Source: Stenotrophomonas maltophilia (GTDB taxonomy: Bacteria > Pseudomonadota > Gammaproteobacteria > Xanthomonadales > Xanthomonadaceae). From it: a stretch of DNA of 64,000 bases. Both the position numbers and the translations under genes were made by a program. Under the pieces are notes generated by a model. It saw only the letters and a list, made by a program, of their open reading frames with translations, was not told where the DNA came from and made no database searches. The DNA is taken from contig WNDS01000003.1 in the NCBI GenBank assembly GCA_009912235.1, positions 655,634 through 719,633 of the forward strand. The letters run 5' to 3'. Shown here in pieces: positions 9,004 through 18,488 of this stretch (position 1 is its first letter; every line of letters starts with the position of its first letter).

Positions 9004-11178
9004 ATGTCCGCCCGCGAATCCCGCCTCAGCCGCCTGTGGGCACATGAAAAGGCCAGTTACGGGCTGCGCGTGTTCATCGCCCTGGCGGCAGCGATGGGCA
9101 CCTGCTGGTACCTGGACGCACTGACCGCCCTGCCCGGGGTGTTCCTGGGCATCATCGCCAGTGCCATCGCCGAAACCGACGACAACGCCTGGGGCCGCAG
9201 CAAGGCCGTGCTGCTGTCGCTGCTGTGCTTCTGCGCTGCGGCAGCGGCGGTCATCTGGCTGTTCCCGTGGCCATGGCTGTTCATCGCCGCGCTGGCGCTG
9301 GCCACCTTCGGGCTGACCCTGCTGGGCGCGCTGGGCGAACGCTATGCCTCCATCGCCCAGGCCACGGTCACCCTGGCCATCTACACCATGATCGGGCTGG
9401 AACAGCACGGCGCCAGCGATCTGCCCAGCGCACTCGTTGCGGTCAGCCACCTGCTGGCCGGCGCGGTCTGGTATGGCCTGCTGTCGATCCTGTGGACGGC
9501 CCTGTTCGCCAACCGCCCGGTGCGCGAACGCGTGGCGCGGCTGTACCTGGAACTGGGCCGCTACCTGCAGCTGAAGGCGGCCCTGTTCGAGCCGGTGCGC
9601 GAAGCCGACCTGCAGCGCCGCCAGCTGGACCTAGCCGAACAGAACCGGCGCGTGGTGGAGGCGCTCAACACCGCCAAGGCCACCATCCTGGCCCGCTTCG
9701 GGCGGTCGGGCCGGCCCGGGGTGAATTCCGGCCTGTACCTGCGCCTGTACTACACCGCGCAGGATTTCCACGAGCGCGCCAGCTCCTCGCACTACCCGTA
9801 CGGGTCGCTGGTGGACGCCTTCTTCCACAGCGATGTGCTGTACCGCTGCCAGCGCGTGCTGGCCCTGCAGGGTGAAGCCTGTGCCCGGCTGGGCGAGGCG
9901 ATCCGCCTGCGCCGCCCCTTCGTCTACGGCGAGCACAACCGCCAGGCCGGCCGCGACCTGGTCGATTCGATGGCCTTCCTGCGCAGCCAGCAGCAGCAGT
10001 GGCGCCGGCTGCTGGCCTCGCTGGACCTGCTGGTGCACAACCTGCAGAGCATCGAGCGCCGCCTGCTCGATGCCGAACGTTCCGACGCCAGCCTGGACAA
10101 CGTCGACACCCGCCTGCGCGACAGCAACCCGCACACGCTGCGCGAGATGGGCGTGCGCGTGCGCCAGCAGCTCACCCCCGGGTCGGTGCTGTTCCGCCAC
10201 GGGCTGCGCATGGCGCTGGCACTGGTGGCCGGCTTTGCCGCCATTTCGCTGGTGCATGCCCAGAACGGGGCCTGGGTGCTGCTGACCATCGTGTTCGTGT
10301 GCCGACCCAGCTTCGGTGCCACCCGGGAGCGGCTGGCGCAGCGCATCGCCGGTACGCTGGTCGGCCTGGTGGTCACCTGGGCGCTGCTGCAGCTGTTCCC
10401 GCAGCTGCACGTGCAGCTGCTGCTGGCGCTGCTGTCGGCGCTGCTGTTCTTCTTCACCCGTTCGGACCGCTACCTGGTGGCCTCGGCGGCGATCACGGTG
10501 ATGGCCCTGACCTGCTTCAACCTGATCGGCGATGGCTTCGTGCTGATCGTGCCGCGCATGGTCGACACCCTGATCGGCTGCGCGATCGCGGCCGCGGCCG
10601 CGTTCCTGGTGCTGCCCGACTGGCAGGGCCGGCAGCTGCATGCGGTGCTGGCGCGCGTGCTGGACACCGCCGCGCGCTACCTGGACGCGGTACTGGGCCA
10701 GTATCGCAGCGGCATGCGTGACGACCTGGCCTACCGCATCGCCCGGCGCGACATGCACAACGCCGACGCTGCGCTGTCCACCGCGCTGTCGAACATGCTG
10801 CGCGAGCCGGGCCACGTGCGCCGCAACCTGGATGCCGGCTTCCGCTTCCTGGCCCTGTCCAACACCCTGCTGGGGCACCTGTCGGCGCTGGGCGCGCACC
10901 GCGACCAGGTCGACAGCTACGCCGGCGATCCGCTGGCCCTGTCCGCCGGCGAACGCGTGGAGCACGGCCTGCAGCAGCTGGGTGCGGCGCTGGCCCAGCG
11001 CCAGCCGGTGGCCGATGACGGCATCGAACAGGACCGTGCGCTGGCCGAGCAGCTGGAACAGCTCGACGATGACATGCCGCCGAAACTGCAACTGATCCGC
11101 ACCCAGATGGCGCTGGTGCTGCGCCTGCTGCCCAAGCTGCGCGCGGCGGCCAACGAGGCGGTGCGCACGCTGGCCTGA
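9004..11178 (+). CDS. YccS/YhfK-family (FUSC) inner-membrane protein
   Basis: 724-residue integral membrane protein with two blocks of hydrophobic helices, about residues 20-150 and 395-530, separated by a soluble helical region. This is the layout of the YccS family and of fusaric-acid/aromatic-acid exporters. The second block contains the FUSC-like stretch RERLAQRIAGTLVGL. The start MSARESRLSRLWAHEKASYG matches the family N-terminus. The family is linked to efflux of aromatic acids, but the substrate here is unknown. It appears monocistronic. Confidence 0.8.
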   Translation: MSARESRLSRLWAHEKASYGLRVFIALAAAMGTCWYLDALTALPGVFLGIIASAIAETDDNAWGRSKAVLLSLLCFCAAAAAVIWLFPWPWLFIAALALATFGLTLLGALGERYASIAQATVTLAIYTMIGLEQHGASDLPSALVAVSHLLAGAVWYGLLSILWTALFANRPVRERVARLYLELGRYLQLKAALFEPVREADLQRRQLDLAEQNRRVVEALNTAKATILARFGRSGRPGVNSGLYLRLYYTAQDFHERASSSHYPYGSLVDAFFHSDVLYRCQRVLALQGEACARLGEAIRLRRPFVYGEHNRQAGRDLVDSMAFLRSQQQQWRRLLASLDLLVHNLQSIERRLLDAERSDASLDNVDTRLRDSNPHTLREMGVRVRQQLTPGSVLFRHGLRMALALVAGFAAISLVHAQNGAWVLLTIVFVCRPSFGATRERLAQRIAGTLVGLVVTWALLQLFPQLHVQLLLALLSALLFFFTRSDRYLVASAAITVMALTCFNLIGDGFVLIVPRMVDTLIGCAIAAAAAFLVLPDWQGRQLHAVLARVLDTAARYLDAVLGQYRSGMRDDLAYRIARRDMHNADAALSTALSNMLREPGHVRRNLDAGFRFLALSNTLLGHLSALGAHRDQVDSYAGDPLALSAGERVEHGLQQLGAALAQRQPVADDGIEQDRALAEQLEQLDDDMPPKLQLIRTQMALVLRLLPKLRAAANEAVRTLA

Positions 11179-11236
11179 CCACTGCGCCGCAGGACGGCAT
11201 GGAATGCTAGGCTGCGCCGGTCCGCAAGGAGGTTCC

Positions 11237-13126
11237 ATGTCCGGTCACAACCAGTTCGCCCTGCTGCGCCAGCGCCGTTTCCTGCCGTTCTTCATCGTGC
11301 AGGCGCTCGGCGCGTTCAATGACAACGTGTACCGGCAGGCCATCATCAGCATGCTGCTGTTCATGAGCGTGCCCGCGCAGGAACTGAGCCTGTACGCCAC
11401 CCTGGCACCGGCCATCTTCATCCTGCCCTATTTCCTGTTCTCGGCACTGGCCGGGCAGATCGCCGACAAACTGGAAAAATCGCGGCTGATCGTGATCACC
11501 ACCAGCATGGAGATCGTGATCATGTCGCTGGCCGCGGTCGGCTTCCTGGTGCAGAGCCTGCCGCTGCTACTGGTGGCGCTGTTCTGCACCGGCATGCAGT
11601 CCACGCTGTTCGGCCCGGTGAAGTATTCGGTGCTGCCGTCGGTGCTCAAGCCCGAAGAGCTGACCGGTGGCAATGGCCTGGTGGAAATGGGCGCCTCGAT
11701 GTCAATCCTGACCGGCATGATCGTCGGCGGCCTGGTGTTCACCGTGGCCGGCAGCCATGGCACGGTGGTGGCGGCGTGCGCGGTCATCGCGCTGGCGATC
11801 TGCGGCAACCTTGCCGCGCGCATGATCCCCAAGGTCGATGCCGGCGCACCGGACCTGAAGATCAACTGGAACCCGCTGCCTGAATCGCTGGTGGTGCTGC
11901 GCGTGGCCAAGAAGCAGAAGGCCGTGCGCAACGCCATCCTGGGCGTGTCCTGGTTCTGGTTCGTCGGCACCGTGTTGACCTCGCAGCTGCCGGCCTACGC
12001 GGTGGTCAACCTGGGCGGCGAGCCCACGTTGTATATCTTCGCGCTGGCGCTGTTCTCGGTCGGCACCGGGGTCGGCTCGCTGCTGTGCGAAAAGCTGTCG
12101 GCGCGTACCGTGGAGATCGGCCTGGTGCCGCTGGGCGCGTTCGGCATAACCGCGTTTCTGCTGGACCTGTATTTCGCGCGTGCCGGCGTGGCCACCGCGC
12201 AGGGTCTGACGGTGATGCAGTTCGTGCACCAGGCCGGCAGAACGCGCATCATCATCGACCTGCTCGGCATCGGCCTGTTCACCGGCTTCTTCGTGGTGCC
12301 GCTGTTCGCACTGATCCAGAGCCGCACGCCGAAGGCCGAGATGTCGCGCGTGTTCGCCGCGCTGAACATCCAGAATTCCGGCTTCATCGTCGGCGCTGCG
12401 GTGATCAGCCTGGTGGCCCAGCGCGTGCTGGGGCTGACCATTCCGCAGCTGTTCCTTGCGCTGGCCATCGCCAATGCGCTGGTGGCGATCTACATCTTCA
12501 CCATCGTGCCTGAATTCCTGATGCGGTTCCTCGGCTGGGTGATGGTGCGCACGCTGTACCGGCTGCGGCCGCAGGGCATCGAAGCCAACGTGCCCGACGA
12601 GGGCGCCGCGCTGATCGTCTGCAACCACGTGAGCTACATGGATGCACTGATCCTGTCGGCGACGATCCCGCGCCCGGTGCGGTTCGTCATGTACTACAGG
12701 ATCTTCAACATTCCGGTGATGCGCTGGATCTTCCGCACCGCCAAGGCCATTCCCATCGCCGGCGCGTGCGAGGACCCGGCACTGATGCAGCGCGCGTTCG
12801 ACGAGGTCGATGCGGCGCTGGCCGACGGCGAGCTGGCGTGCATCTTCCCGGAAGGTGCGCTCACCCGCGACGGGCAGATGGCGCCGTTCAAATCCGGCGT
12901 GGAGAAGATGCTCGAGCGGCGCCCGGTGCCAGTGGTGCCGATGGCCCTGCGCGGCATGTGGACCAGCATGTGGAGCCGGCGCGACAGCCGCCTGGGGCGC
13001 ATGCGCGTGCCCCGCCGCTTCCGCGCCACGGTGGAGGTGGTGGCCGCGCCGATACGGCCGGCCGAGGGCACCGACGCGCCCCTGCTGGAAGCCCAGGTGC
13101 GGGCGCTGCGGGGCGACCACGCCTGA
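11237..13126 (+). CDS. MFS transporter-acyltransferase (LplT-PlsC-like) fusion
   Basis: 629-residue fusion. Residues about 10-410 form a 12-helix MFS domain like the lysophospholipid flippase LplT (FNDNVYRQAIISMLLF near the start). Residues about 435-625 form a PlsC-type 1-acylglycerol-phosphate acyltransferase with the HX4D motif in NHVSYMDAL and the FPEG motif in FPEGALTRDG. The pairing suggests uptake of lysophospholipid across the inner membrane and its re-acylation. The enterobacterial Aas enzyme also has an acyl-ACP synthetase domain, which is absent here. AAGGAGG at 11226-11232 fixes the ATG at 11237. Confidence 0.9.
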   Translation: MSGHNQFALLRQRRFLPFFIVQALGAFNDNVYRQAIISMLLFMSVPAQELSLYATLAPAIFILPYFLFSALAGQIADKLEKSRLIVITTSMEIVIMSLAAVGFLVQSLPLLLVALFCTGMQSTLFGPVKYSVLPSVLKPEELTGGNGLVEMGASMSILTGMIVGGLVFTVAGSHGTVVAACAVIALAICGNLAARMIPKVDAGAPDLKINWNPLPESLVVLRVAKKQKAVRNAILGVSWFWFVGTVLTSQLPAYAVVNLGGEPTLYIFALALFSVGTGVGSLLCEKLSARTVEIGLVPLGAFGITAFLLDLYFARAGVATAQGLTVMQFVHQAGRTRIIIDLLGIGLFTGFFVVPLFALIQSRTPKAEMSRVFAALNIQNSGFIVGAAVISLVAQRVLGLTIPQLFLALAIANALVAIYIFTIVPEFLMRFLGWVMVRTLYRLRPQGIEANVPDEGAALIVCNHVSYMDALILSATIPRPVRFVMYYRIFNIPVMRWIFRTAKAIPIAGACEDPALMQRAFDEVDAALADGELACIFPEGALTRDGQMAPFKSGVEKMLERRPVPVVPMALRGMWTSMWSRRDSRLGRMRVPRRFRATVEVVAAPIRPAEGTDAPLLEAQVRALRGDHA

Positions 13127-13204
13127 CCCCGCCGCCCGGGCGGGATGGACGCCCGTGGCCCGGGCTGCGAAGATGAACCCACACTCAACAGGACACCCTG
13201 CGCC

Positions 13205-13566
13205 ATGAGCACGCCGTATCCGCCGTCAAATGCCCCGTGGGCGTGGTTCCGACCTACATGGTGCCGTCGATCATCGGCACGGTGCTGTCCTTCGTGGTCT
13301 GCTGCCTGTCCTGCTTCAGCCTGCCGGCGCTGGCCACCGGCATCGTCGCCATCGTGTTCGGCAGCAAGGTCAACACACTGCTGGCCGAAGGCGACGTGAC
13401 CGGCGCGCAGGCCGCGTCGCGCACCGCGCGCATCTGGATGTGGGTGACCTACGGCATCCTGGTCCTGGCCGTGCTGGTGTTCGTGGTTTCGCTGTTCCTC
13501 ATGGGCGGCGTCGATGGCTACATGATCCGCATGAAGGAGCTGCGTCAGCAGCTGGAAAGCCGCTGA
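13205..13566 (+). pseudogene. CD225/dispanin-type membrane protein, frameshifted N-terminus
   Basis: Small two-helix membrane protein resembling the CD225/dispanin family: VPSIIGTVLSFVVCCLSCF, then GIVAIVFGSKVNTLLAEGD, then a second helix. The natural start, ATG 13205 with a Pro-rich MSTPYPPSNAP, lies in a different frame from the body. One base missing near 13236-13240 would rejoin them as SNAPVGVVPTYM. Alternatively translation starts at GTG 13237, but no ribosome-binding site precedes it. The stop overlaps the next gene by one base (TGATG). Bacterial members of the family have no settled function. Confidence 0.65.
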
Positions 13567-13988
13567 TGCCCCGGGTCCAGCTGCCACGCTGGACCGGATG
13601 GGCGGCACCGCCGGCGCTGCTGATGGCCGGCGGCGTGGCGTGGCTGCTGTACCGCATCGACCCCAGCAGCGCGGCCAGCCCGTTCCCGCCGTGCGCGTTC
13701 CGCGCCCTGACCGGCTTCTACTGCGTGGGCTGTGGCGGCACCCGCTGCGCCCACGCCCTGCTGCACGCCGACATCCCCACCGCATGGGCGATGAACCCGC
13801 TGCTGGTGGTACTGCTGGCGCTGGTTCCGTTCATCGGGGCATGGCTGCTGGGCTACCAGCCGCGCTGGCTGCGCCCGCTGATCCAGCTGCTGCAGGCGCC
13901 CGCGTTCTGGCTGACCCTGCTGCCGCTGTACTGGGTGGCGCGCAACCTGCCATGGCCCCCGTTCACCGCACTGGCCCCGCTGGGCTGA
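13566..13988 (+). CDS. DUF2752 membrane protein
   Basis: 140-residue protein with three or so membrane helices and the DUF2752 signature FYCVGCGGTRCAHALLHAD (residues about 50-70). The cysteines suggest metal or redox use, but the function is unknown. The ATG overlaps the stop of the preceding CD225-type gene, so the two are translationally coupled; this pair often occurs together. Confidence 0.8.
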   Translation: MPRVQLPRWTGWAAPPALLMAGGVAWLLYRIDPSSAASPFPPCAFRALTGFYCVGCGGTRCAHALLHADIPTAWAMNPLLVVLLALVPFIGAWLLGYQPRWLRPLIQLLQAPAFWLTLLPLYWVARNLPWPPFTALAPLG

Positions 13989-14009
13989 CGCCCGGCCGCG
14001 CAGGCGGCG

Positions 14010-14896
14010 CTAGGTAACCCAGCCGGCCAGCACCAGCAAGGCCACCACCGCCAGCCACAGCAGCAGCATGCGCAACACCAGGCTCATCGCATCGCGCAGC
14101 TCGGGCAACCGCTGCCAGACCGGCAGTATGCCGGCATCAGTGTAGTCGTGTGCTTCTTCGCGCAGCTCGGCATTCACGCTGGCCCGCGCCACCGCGCCCA
14201 GGAAGCCGATGTCGCCGGCCAGGCGTTTGCCATGGGCCTGGCGCCAGGCCTTCCACGCCGTATCGAAATTGCCCACCAGCGCCATCGAGAACGCCATCAG
14301 CTGCGCCACCAGCCATTCAATCCAGGCCAGCAGGCGCTGAGCCAGTGCCAGCGGTTCCACCGGCACCCGCAGCCGCATCGGGCTTTCGGCCATCAACGCC
14401 AGCAGGCGGTAGGCCAGTGCGCCCACCGGGCCCAGCAGCAGGAACCAGAACAGCACCGCGAACCAGCGCCGCAGTGCGTTGAGCAGGGTGGCCTCCACCA
14501 GCGAAGGCACGTCGCTGCGCAGGCTGCCACCGGCCGCCTGCAGGTTGGCCACCGCGGCCTGCCGGGTCGGGCTGTCATCGGCATCGATCACCGCTTCCAC
14601 ATCGCGGTCCAGGTCGCGCGGCCCCAGCACCAGGCCAGCACACCTACGCCCAGCACCAGGCCGGGCAGCCCGAACAGCGCGCCGTGCAGCAGCCCCTGCA
14701 GCAGCGCCATCAGCAGCAGCAGCGGCAGCAGTGCCAGCGCCACGCCAGCGGCGCTCTGCCAGCCGCGCCCGCCATGGGCGTCCAGCCAGCCCAGCCAACG
14801 CCGGAAGCCGCTGAAGCGCCGCAGCGAGGCGGCAGCGGCCGGGGCCACGTGGCCCAGCGCCAGTGCCACCAGCACCGCAACCAAGGTGGTGAACAT
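14010..14896 (-). pseudogene. ampE: AmpE-like beta-lactamase regulatory membrane protein, frameshifted
   Basis: Polytopic inner-membrane protein of the AmpE family, associated with beta-lactamase induction and peptidoglycan recycling. The N-terminal part (MFTTLVAVLVALALGHVAP) reads from 14896 to about 14625. The rest (PRDLDRDVEAVIDADDSP to the C-terminal helix) reads in another frame. One missing C in the plus-strand CCCC at 14622-14625 explains the break; restoring it gives LAWCWGPRDLDRD. Reconstructed length is about 295 residues, close to family length. No ampD gene is adjacent. A homopolymer error is a plausible alternative to real loss. Confidence 0.75.
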
Positions 14897-15018
14897 GCCA
14901 GTTCTCCTGCACGAAGGGCATCCAGCGGCGCTACCTTACCGGGCGCAGCGCCACCGTCATGGGTCGTCGGTACTGTAGTGCGCTGCGTGTTCAGGTGGCG
15001 GCAACATTGCCGCCCTGC

Positions 15019-15924
15019 TCAGCCCTGCTGCTGGCGGTACCAGTGCTCGATCAGGCCGCGCGAGATCGAGATCGGCGGCGACAGCACGATGCCCTGGCCG
15101 TCGCCGGCGACGTCACGTGCCAGCGCGGCGCCCACCTCTTCGGCGGTGAACCAGCGCGCGTCTTCCAGCTCGCCGTCCACGGTGGGCACCTCATCCTGCG
15201 CCTGCGCCCGGAAGCCGATCATCAGCGCGCCGGGGAACGGCCACGGCTGCGAGCCCAGGTACTGGCAGGCCGTCACCCGCACCTTGCTCTCTTCGTGCAC
15301 TTCACGCACCACGGTCTGTTCGAAGGTTTCGCCGGGCTCGACGAAGCCGGCCAGCACCGAATAGCGGCGCGGCGGCCAGCTGGCCTGGCGGCCCAGCAGC
15401 AGCCGGCCCTGGTTTTCCACCGCCACGATCACCGCCGGATCCACGCGCGGGTAGTGCTCGGTCGCACACTGCTGGCAGCGGCCGACAAAGCCGCTGCGGG
15501 TGAACTGCACGGCACCACCACAGACACCGCAGAAGCGGGTGCTCGAGTGCCAGTAGGACATGCCGCGTGCATAGCTGAAGGCCGAGGCGTCGGCAACCGA
15601 CCACAGCAGCGCGGCCTGGCGCAGGTCCAGCTGGCGCGGTGCACTCACCGTCACCGCACTGGCTTCCACCGAAAACCACGCCTGTTCACCGCGCAGGCCG
15701 AGGAAGATGGCCGAACCGGGGCCACCGCCCACCGTGCCGCCGGTCAGCGGCAACGGCTGGTCGTCATCACCCACGAAGGCGGTACCGTCCTGGTCCAGGA
15801 CGAGAATGCGCGCCTCCGGCCACAACCGCGACAATGCTTCGGCATCGTTGCGCAGGGCATCGGCGCGCTCCAGCGGCTCGCCCACGAAGGCAAAGCCGGA
15901 CAGCGACGAAGAAGTAGTGAGCAT
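15019..15924 (-). CDS. nudC: NAD+/NADH pyrophosphatase (NudC)
   Basis: Nudix hydrolase that splits NAD(H) to NMN(H) and AMP and can remove NAD caps from RNA. In the 301-residue protein a zinc ribbon (CGVCGG and CQQCATEHYPR) precedes the Nudix box GX5EX7REXXEEXGU, seen as GFVEPGETFEQTVVREVHEE. After it comes the NudC signature SQPWPFPGALM. The start ATG at 15924 (MLTTSSSLSGFAFVG) is preferred over upstream in-frame codons that add a poorly conserved tail. Confidence 0.9.
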   Translation of the reverse strand: MLTTSSSLSGFAFVGEPLERADALRNDAEALSRLWPEARILVLDQDGTAFVGDDDQPLPLTGGTVGGGPGSAIFLGLRGEQAWFSVEASAVTVSAPRQLDLRQAALLWSVADASAFSYARGMSYWHSSTRFCGVCGGAVQFTRSGFVGRCQQCATEHYPRVDPAVIVAVENQGRLLLGRQASWPPRRYSVLAGFVEPGETFEQTVVREVHEESKVRVTACQYLGSQPWPFPGALMIGFRAQAQDEVPTVDGELEDARWFTAEEVGAALARDVAGDGQGIVLSPPISISRGLIEHWYRQQQG

Positions 15925-16025
15925 CCGCAAAGCCTGCGCCGAATCAACCGCAGTAGCAAGCCGGATGCACCCGCGTTGCGCAGCATTTCTGCACAACCGT
16001 TGCGCGGGGCACGGGCCCCGCAGCC

Positions 16026-16415
16026 TTACATGCTGAAGCTGCTGCCGCAGCCGCAGGTGGTCTTCGCGTTCGGATTGCGGATCACGAACTGCGCACCGGT
16101 CAGGCTCTCGGTGTAATCCACCTCGGCGCCCATCAGGTACTGCAGGCTGAGCGGGTCGACCAGCAGGGTGACCCCGCTGGTGCTCACCGCCAGATCGTCC
16201 TCGGCGCGGTTCTCATCGAACTCGAAGCCGTACTGGAAACCCGAGCAGCCGCCGCCCTGGATGTAGACGCGCAGCGCGAGGGCGGCATTGCCTTCGTCTG
16301 CGATCAGTTCCCTCACCTTGGCCGCAGCGGCTTCGGTGAAGTTCAGGGGGCGGTCCAGCGACTGGTAGTCGGGCGCGGCAGCCGGGGTGCCGGGCAGGGA
16401 AACGAGCGTGCTCAT
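16026..16415 (-). CDS. erpA: iron-sulfur cluster insertion protein ErpA
   Basis: A-type Fe-S carrier of 129 residues that delivers clusters to apoproteins. The three conserved cysteines are present, one in [11 protein letters not shown] and two in the C-terminal [11 protein letters not shown]. The start ATG at 16415 gives [11 protein letters not shown]; the family core starts at [15 protein letters not shown]. It lies downstream of the bactofilin gene on the same strand with a gap of about 31 bases and may be co-transcribed with it. Confidence 0.93.
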   Translation of the reverse strand: MSTLVSLPGTPAAAPDYQSLDRPLNFTEAAAAKVRELIADEGNAALALRVYIQGGGCSGFQYGFEFDENRAEDDLAVSTSGVTLLVDPLSLQYLMGAEVDYTESLTGAQFVIRNPNAKTTCGCGSSFSM

Positions 16416-16446
16416 GCCGTCAGCATGGGGGCGGCCGCGACCGCTT

Positions 16447-16908
16447 TCAAGCCATCGCTTCGGCCAGCTTGCGGCGTGCGGCGGTATCGGCCTTGCCCGC
16501 CTCACCGTCGCCCTCTGGGGCCGGCAGCGCGGCCATCGGTGCGCTGGCGTGGATCAGCCGCCCGTTCAGCTGGGCACCGGCATTCATTTCCACCACCTGG
16601 TAGTGGACATTGCCGTTCACCCGCGCGCTGGGGGTCAGTTCCACCTTCTCGGTGGCGTGCACGTCGCCGTCCAGGCGGCCGCTGATGACCACCACGTGGG
16701 CACGGATCTCACCTTCGATCACGCCGTGCTCGGCCACCGTGAGGGTGGCGGCGCTGGCGCCTTCCTGGGCAATCACCTTGCCGTGGATGCGGCCTTCCAC
16801 GTACAGGCCGCCGCTGAACTCGACGTCGCCGCGGATGACCACCTGGTTGCCGATCAGGGCATCGACGACCAGCTGGCCGTCACGGTTGGATTTGCTGTTG
16901 CCGAACAT
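16447..16908 (-). CDS. bactofilin (polymer-forming cytoskeletal protein)
   Basis: 153-residue protein built around the bactofilin right-handed beta-helix, with repeats such as [22 protein letters not shown], and short disordered ends. Bactofilins polymerise without nucleotide at the membrane and position envelope enzymes. The ATG at 16908 starts four bases after the stop of the upstream membrane coiled-coil gene, so the two are translated together. That neighbour could supply the membrane anchor. Confidence 0.9.
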   Translation of the reverse strand: MFGNSKSNRDGQLVVDALIGNQVVIRGDVEFSGGLYVEGRIHGKVIAQEGASAATLTVAEHGVIEGEIRAHVVVISGRLDGDVHATEKVELTPSARVNGNVHYQVVEMNAGAQLNGRLIHASAPMAALPAPEGDGEAGKADTAARRKLAEAMA

Positions 16909-16912
16909 CTGC

Positions 16913-17656
16913 CTACTCCCCATTGTTGGCCGGTGCACCGGCCTGTTTCCAGTCGAAGACCTGGGCGGTGCCCCCCGCACCGGTACCCAGCGAAACCCGC
17001 ACGCGTTGCGGGGTGAAACCAGCTGGCAGGATCACGCTGCCGGTGAGCTGCTGGAAGTACCGGAAGGAATAGTCCTGACCCGGCACCTTGCTGCGCTGGT
17101 GCAGCTCGTCCCAGCTTATCGTGGCCAGTTTGCCGTTCTTCACGCCTTCCACGGTGAAGCGCATCAGCCCCTGGCTGATCGCGCCGCGGTTGAGGTTCTG
17201 GGTCAGCACGGCACTGTATTGCCAGGTGCCGCCGGTTTCCGCGCTGAACTCGATGGAATGGGTGTTCAGGCCCTTGCGCTGGCTGGTCGAGCCGACCAGC
17301 CGCTCGTAGAGCGCCACGTCGGCGCGCAGGCTGGCGATTTCCTCATCGCGCTCGGACAGGGTGGCCTGCACGTCGGTGTTGGCGGCACGGCTGATGCGGT
17401 CGGAGGCCTCCAGCGTGGCCTGCTTCTGGCGCAGTTCGGTCACCTGCTGCTGCAGGGTGGTGGCGCGCTTTTCGGCCGCCTGCAGGCGCTGGCCCTGCTC
17501 GCCCTTGGGCGTGGACAGCCAGCAGCCGCCCAGCGAGGCCAGCACCAGGCTGAGCAGCCAGATACCGGCCACCACCAGCAGGCGGCGGCGGTCGACGGGG
17601 GCGGCCGGGCGGCCGGGCAGGCGGATCTGGACGCGCGGTGGTGTGCGGTTGTTCAT
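16913..17656 (-). CDS. single-pass membrane coiled-coil protein (DUF6776-like)
   Basis: 247 residues. A basic cytoplasmic N-terminus (about 1-28) precedes one membrane helix, LLVVAGIWLLSLVLASLGG. A coiled coil of about 60 residues (LQAAEKRATTLQQQVTELRQ onwards) and a C-terminal beta-rich domain follow. This fits an anchored periplasmic protein. The start MNNRTPPRV at 17656 avoids an upstream extension without family character. It is directly coupled to the bactofilin gene. The function is not known. Confidence 0.75.
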   Translation of the reverse strand: MNNRTPPRVQIRLPGRPAAPVDRRRLLVVAGIWLLSLVLASLGGCWLSTPKGEQGQRLQAAEKRATTLQQQVTELRQKQATLEASDRISRAANTDVQATLSERDEEIASLRADVALYERLVGSTSQRKGLNTHSIEFSAETGGTWQYSAVLTQNLNRGAISQGLMRFTVEGVKNGKLATISWDELHQRSKVPGQDYSFRYFQQLTGSVILPAGFTPQRVRVSLGTGAGGTAQVFDWKQAGAPANNGE

Positions 17657-17836
17657 GGGTACTTCCGAGGCATCGCTGCGCGATACCGTCACGGCCCCTG
17701 TGGCAAACGACGGGCTAGTGTAAGACAGGAGGCCGCTCATTCCGTGGCCCATCCGGCACGGGGCCGATGGCGTTCAGCCACGTCATCGCCGATAGTGGGC
17801 TTCCCTTCGCCGCGCCCTTCCCGCCGAGCACGCGCC

Positions 17837-18445
17837 ATGACCGACGCCCACCTGTTCGTGATCGACATCCTGCTGGCCTGGCTGGCCGGCATCCGCGTCT
17901 ACCTCACCGTGTTCGGCGTGGGCCTGGCCGGCCTGCTCGGCTGGGTCGATCTGCCGCCGGCGCTGCAGGCCACCGAATCGTGGTGGGTGCCGGGCACCTC
18001 GGCCGCGCTGGCGGTGGCCGAATTCTTCGCCGACAAGATTCCCGGCGTGGATTCGATCTGGGACCTGCTGCAGACCCTGGCACGGGTACCGGCCGGTGCC
18101 TTCCTGGCCGCGGCCACGCTGTCGCCCGATGGCCACCTGGGCACCAGCGCACTGGTGGCCGGTGCCGGCGTGGTGCTGGCCAGCCACGGGCTGAAGGCTG
18201 GCACCCGCGCCCTGCTCAACACCTCACCGGAGCCGGCCAGCAACTGGATCGCCTCCACCGCCGAAGACACCGTGATGGTGGGCGGGCTGGCCCTGGCGCT
18301 GGCCCACTCGTGGCTGGCGCTGGCCGCCGTGCTGGCCTGCAGCCTGGCCGGTGCCTTGCTGGTGTGGCTGGCCTGGCGTGCCCTGTGGAAAGGCGTGCGC
18401 TGGTTGTCCGGTGGCCCGCCCGCAGGCCGGGCACACGGCGGCTGA
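17837..18445 (+). CDS. DUF4126 membrane protein
   Basis: 202-residue protein with several hydrophobic helices and the DUF4126 pattern of Gly/Ala-rich segments: LAWLAGIRVYLTVFGVGLAG at the start and VAEFFADKIPGVDSIWDLLQ in the middle. The final 15 residues are Gly/Arg-rich and hydrophilic. The family function is unknown. It is transcribed divergently from the bactofilin operon, so the roughly 180 bases between them should hold both promoters. Confidence 0.8.
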   Translation: MTDAHLFVIDILLAWLAGIRVYLTVFGVGLAGLLGWVDLPPALQATESWWVPGTSAALAVAEFFADKIPGVDSIWDLLQTLARVPAGAFLAAATLSPDGHLGTSALVAGAGVVLASHGLKAGTRALLNTSPEPASNWIASTAEDTVMVGGLALALAHSWLALAAVLACSLAGALLVWLAWRALWKGVRWLSGGPPAGRAHGG

Positions 18446-18488
18446 ACATCCCGCTGCCGCATAATTGCCGGGATTATCGGGAGTTCTG

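Noticed and set aside
16004..16021. GCGGGGC/GCCCCGC hairpin after erpA as a terminator
   Set aside because: No T run follows on either strand.
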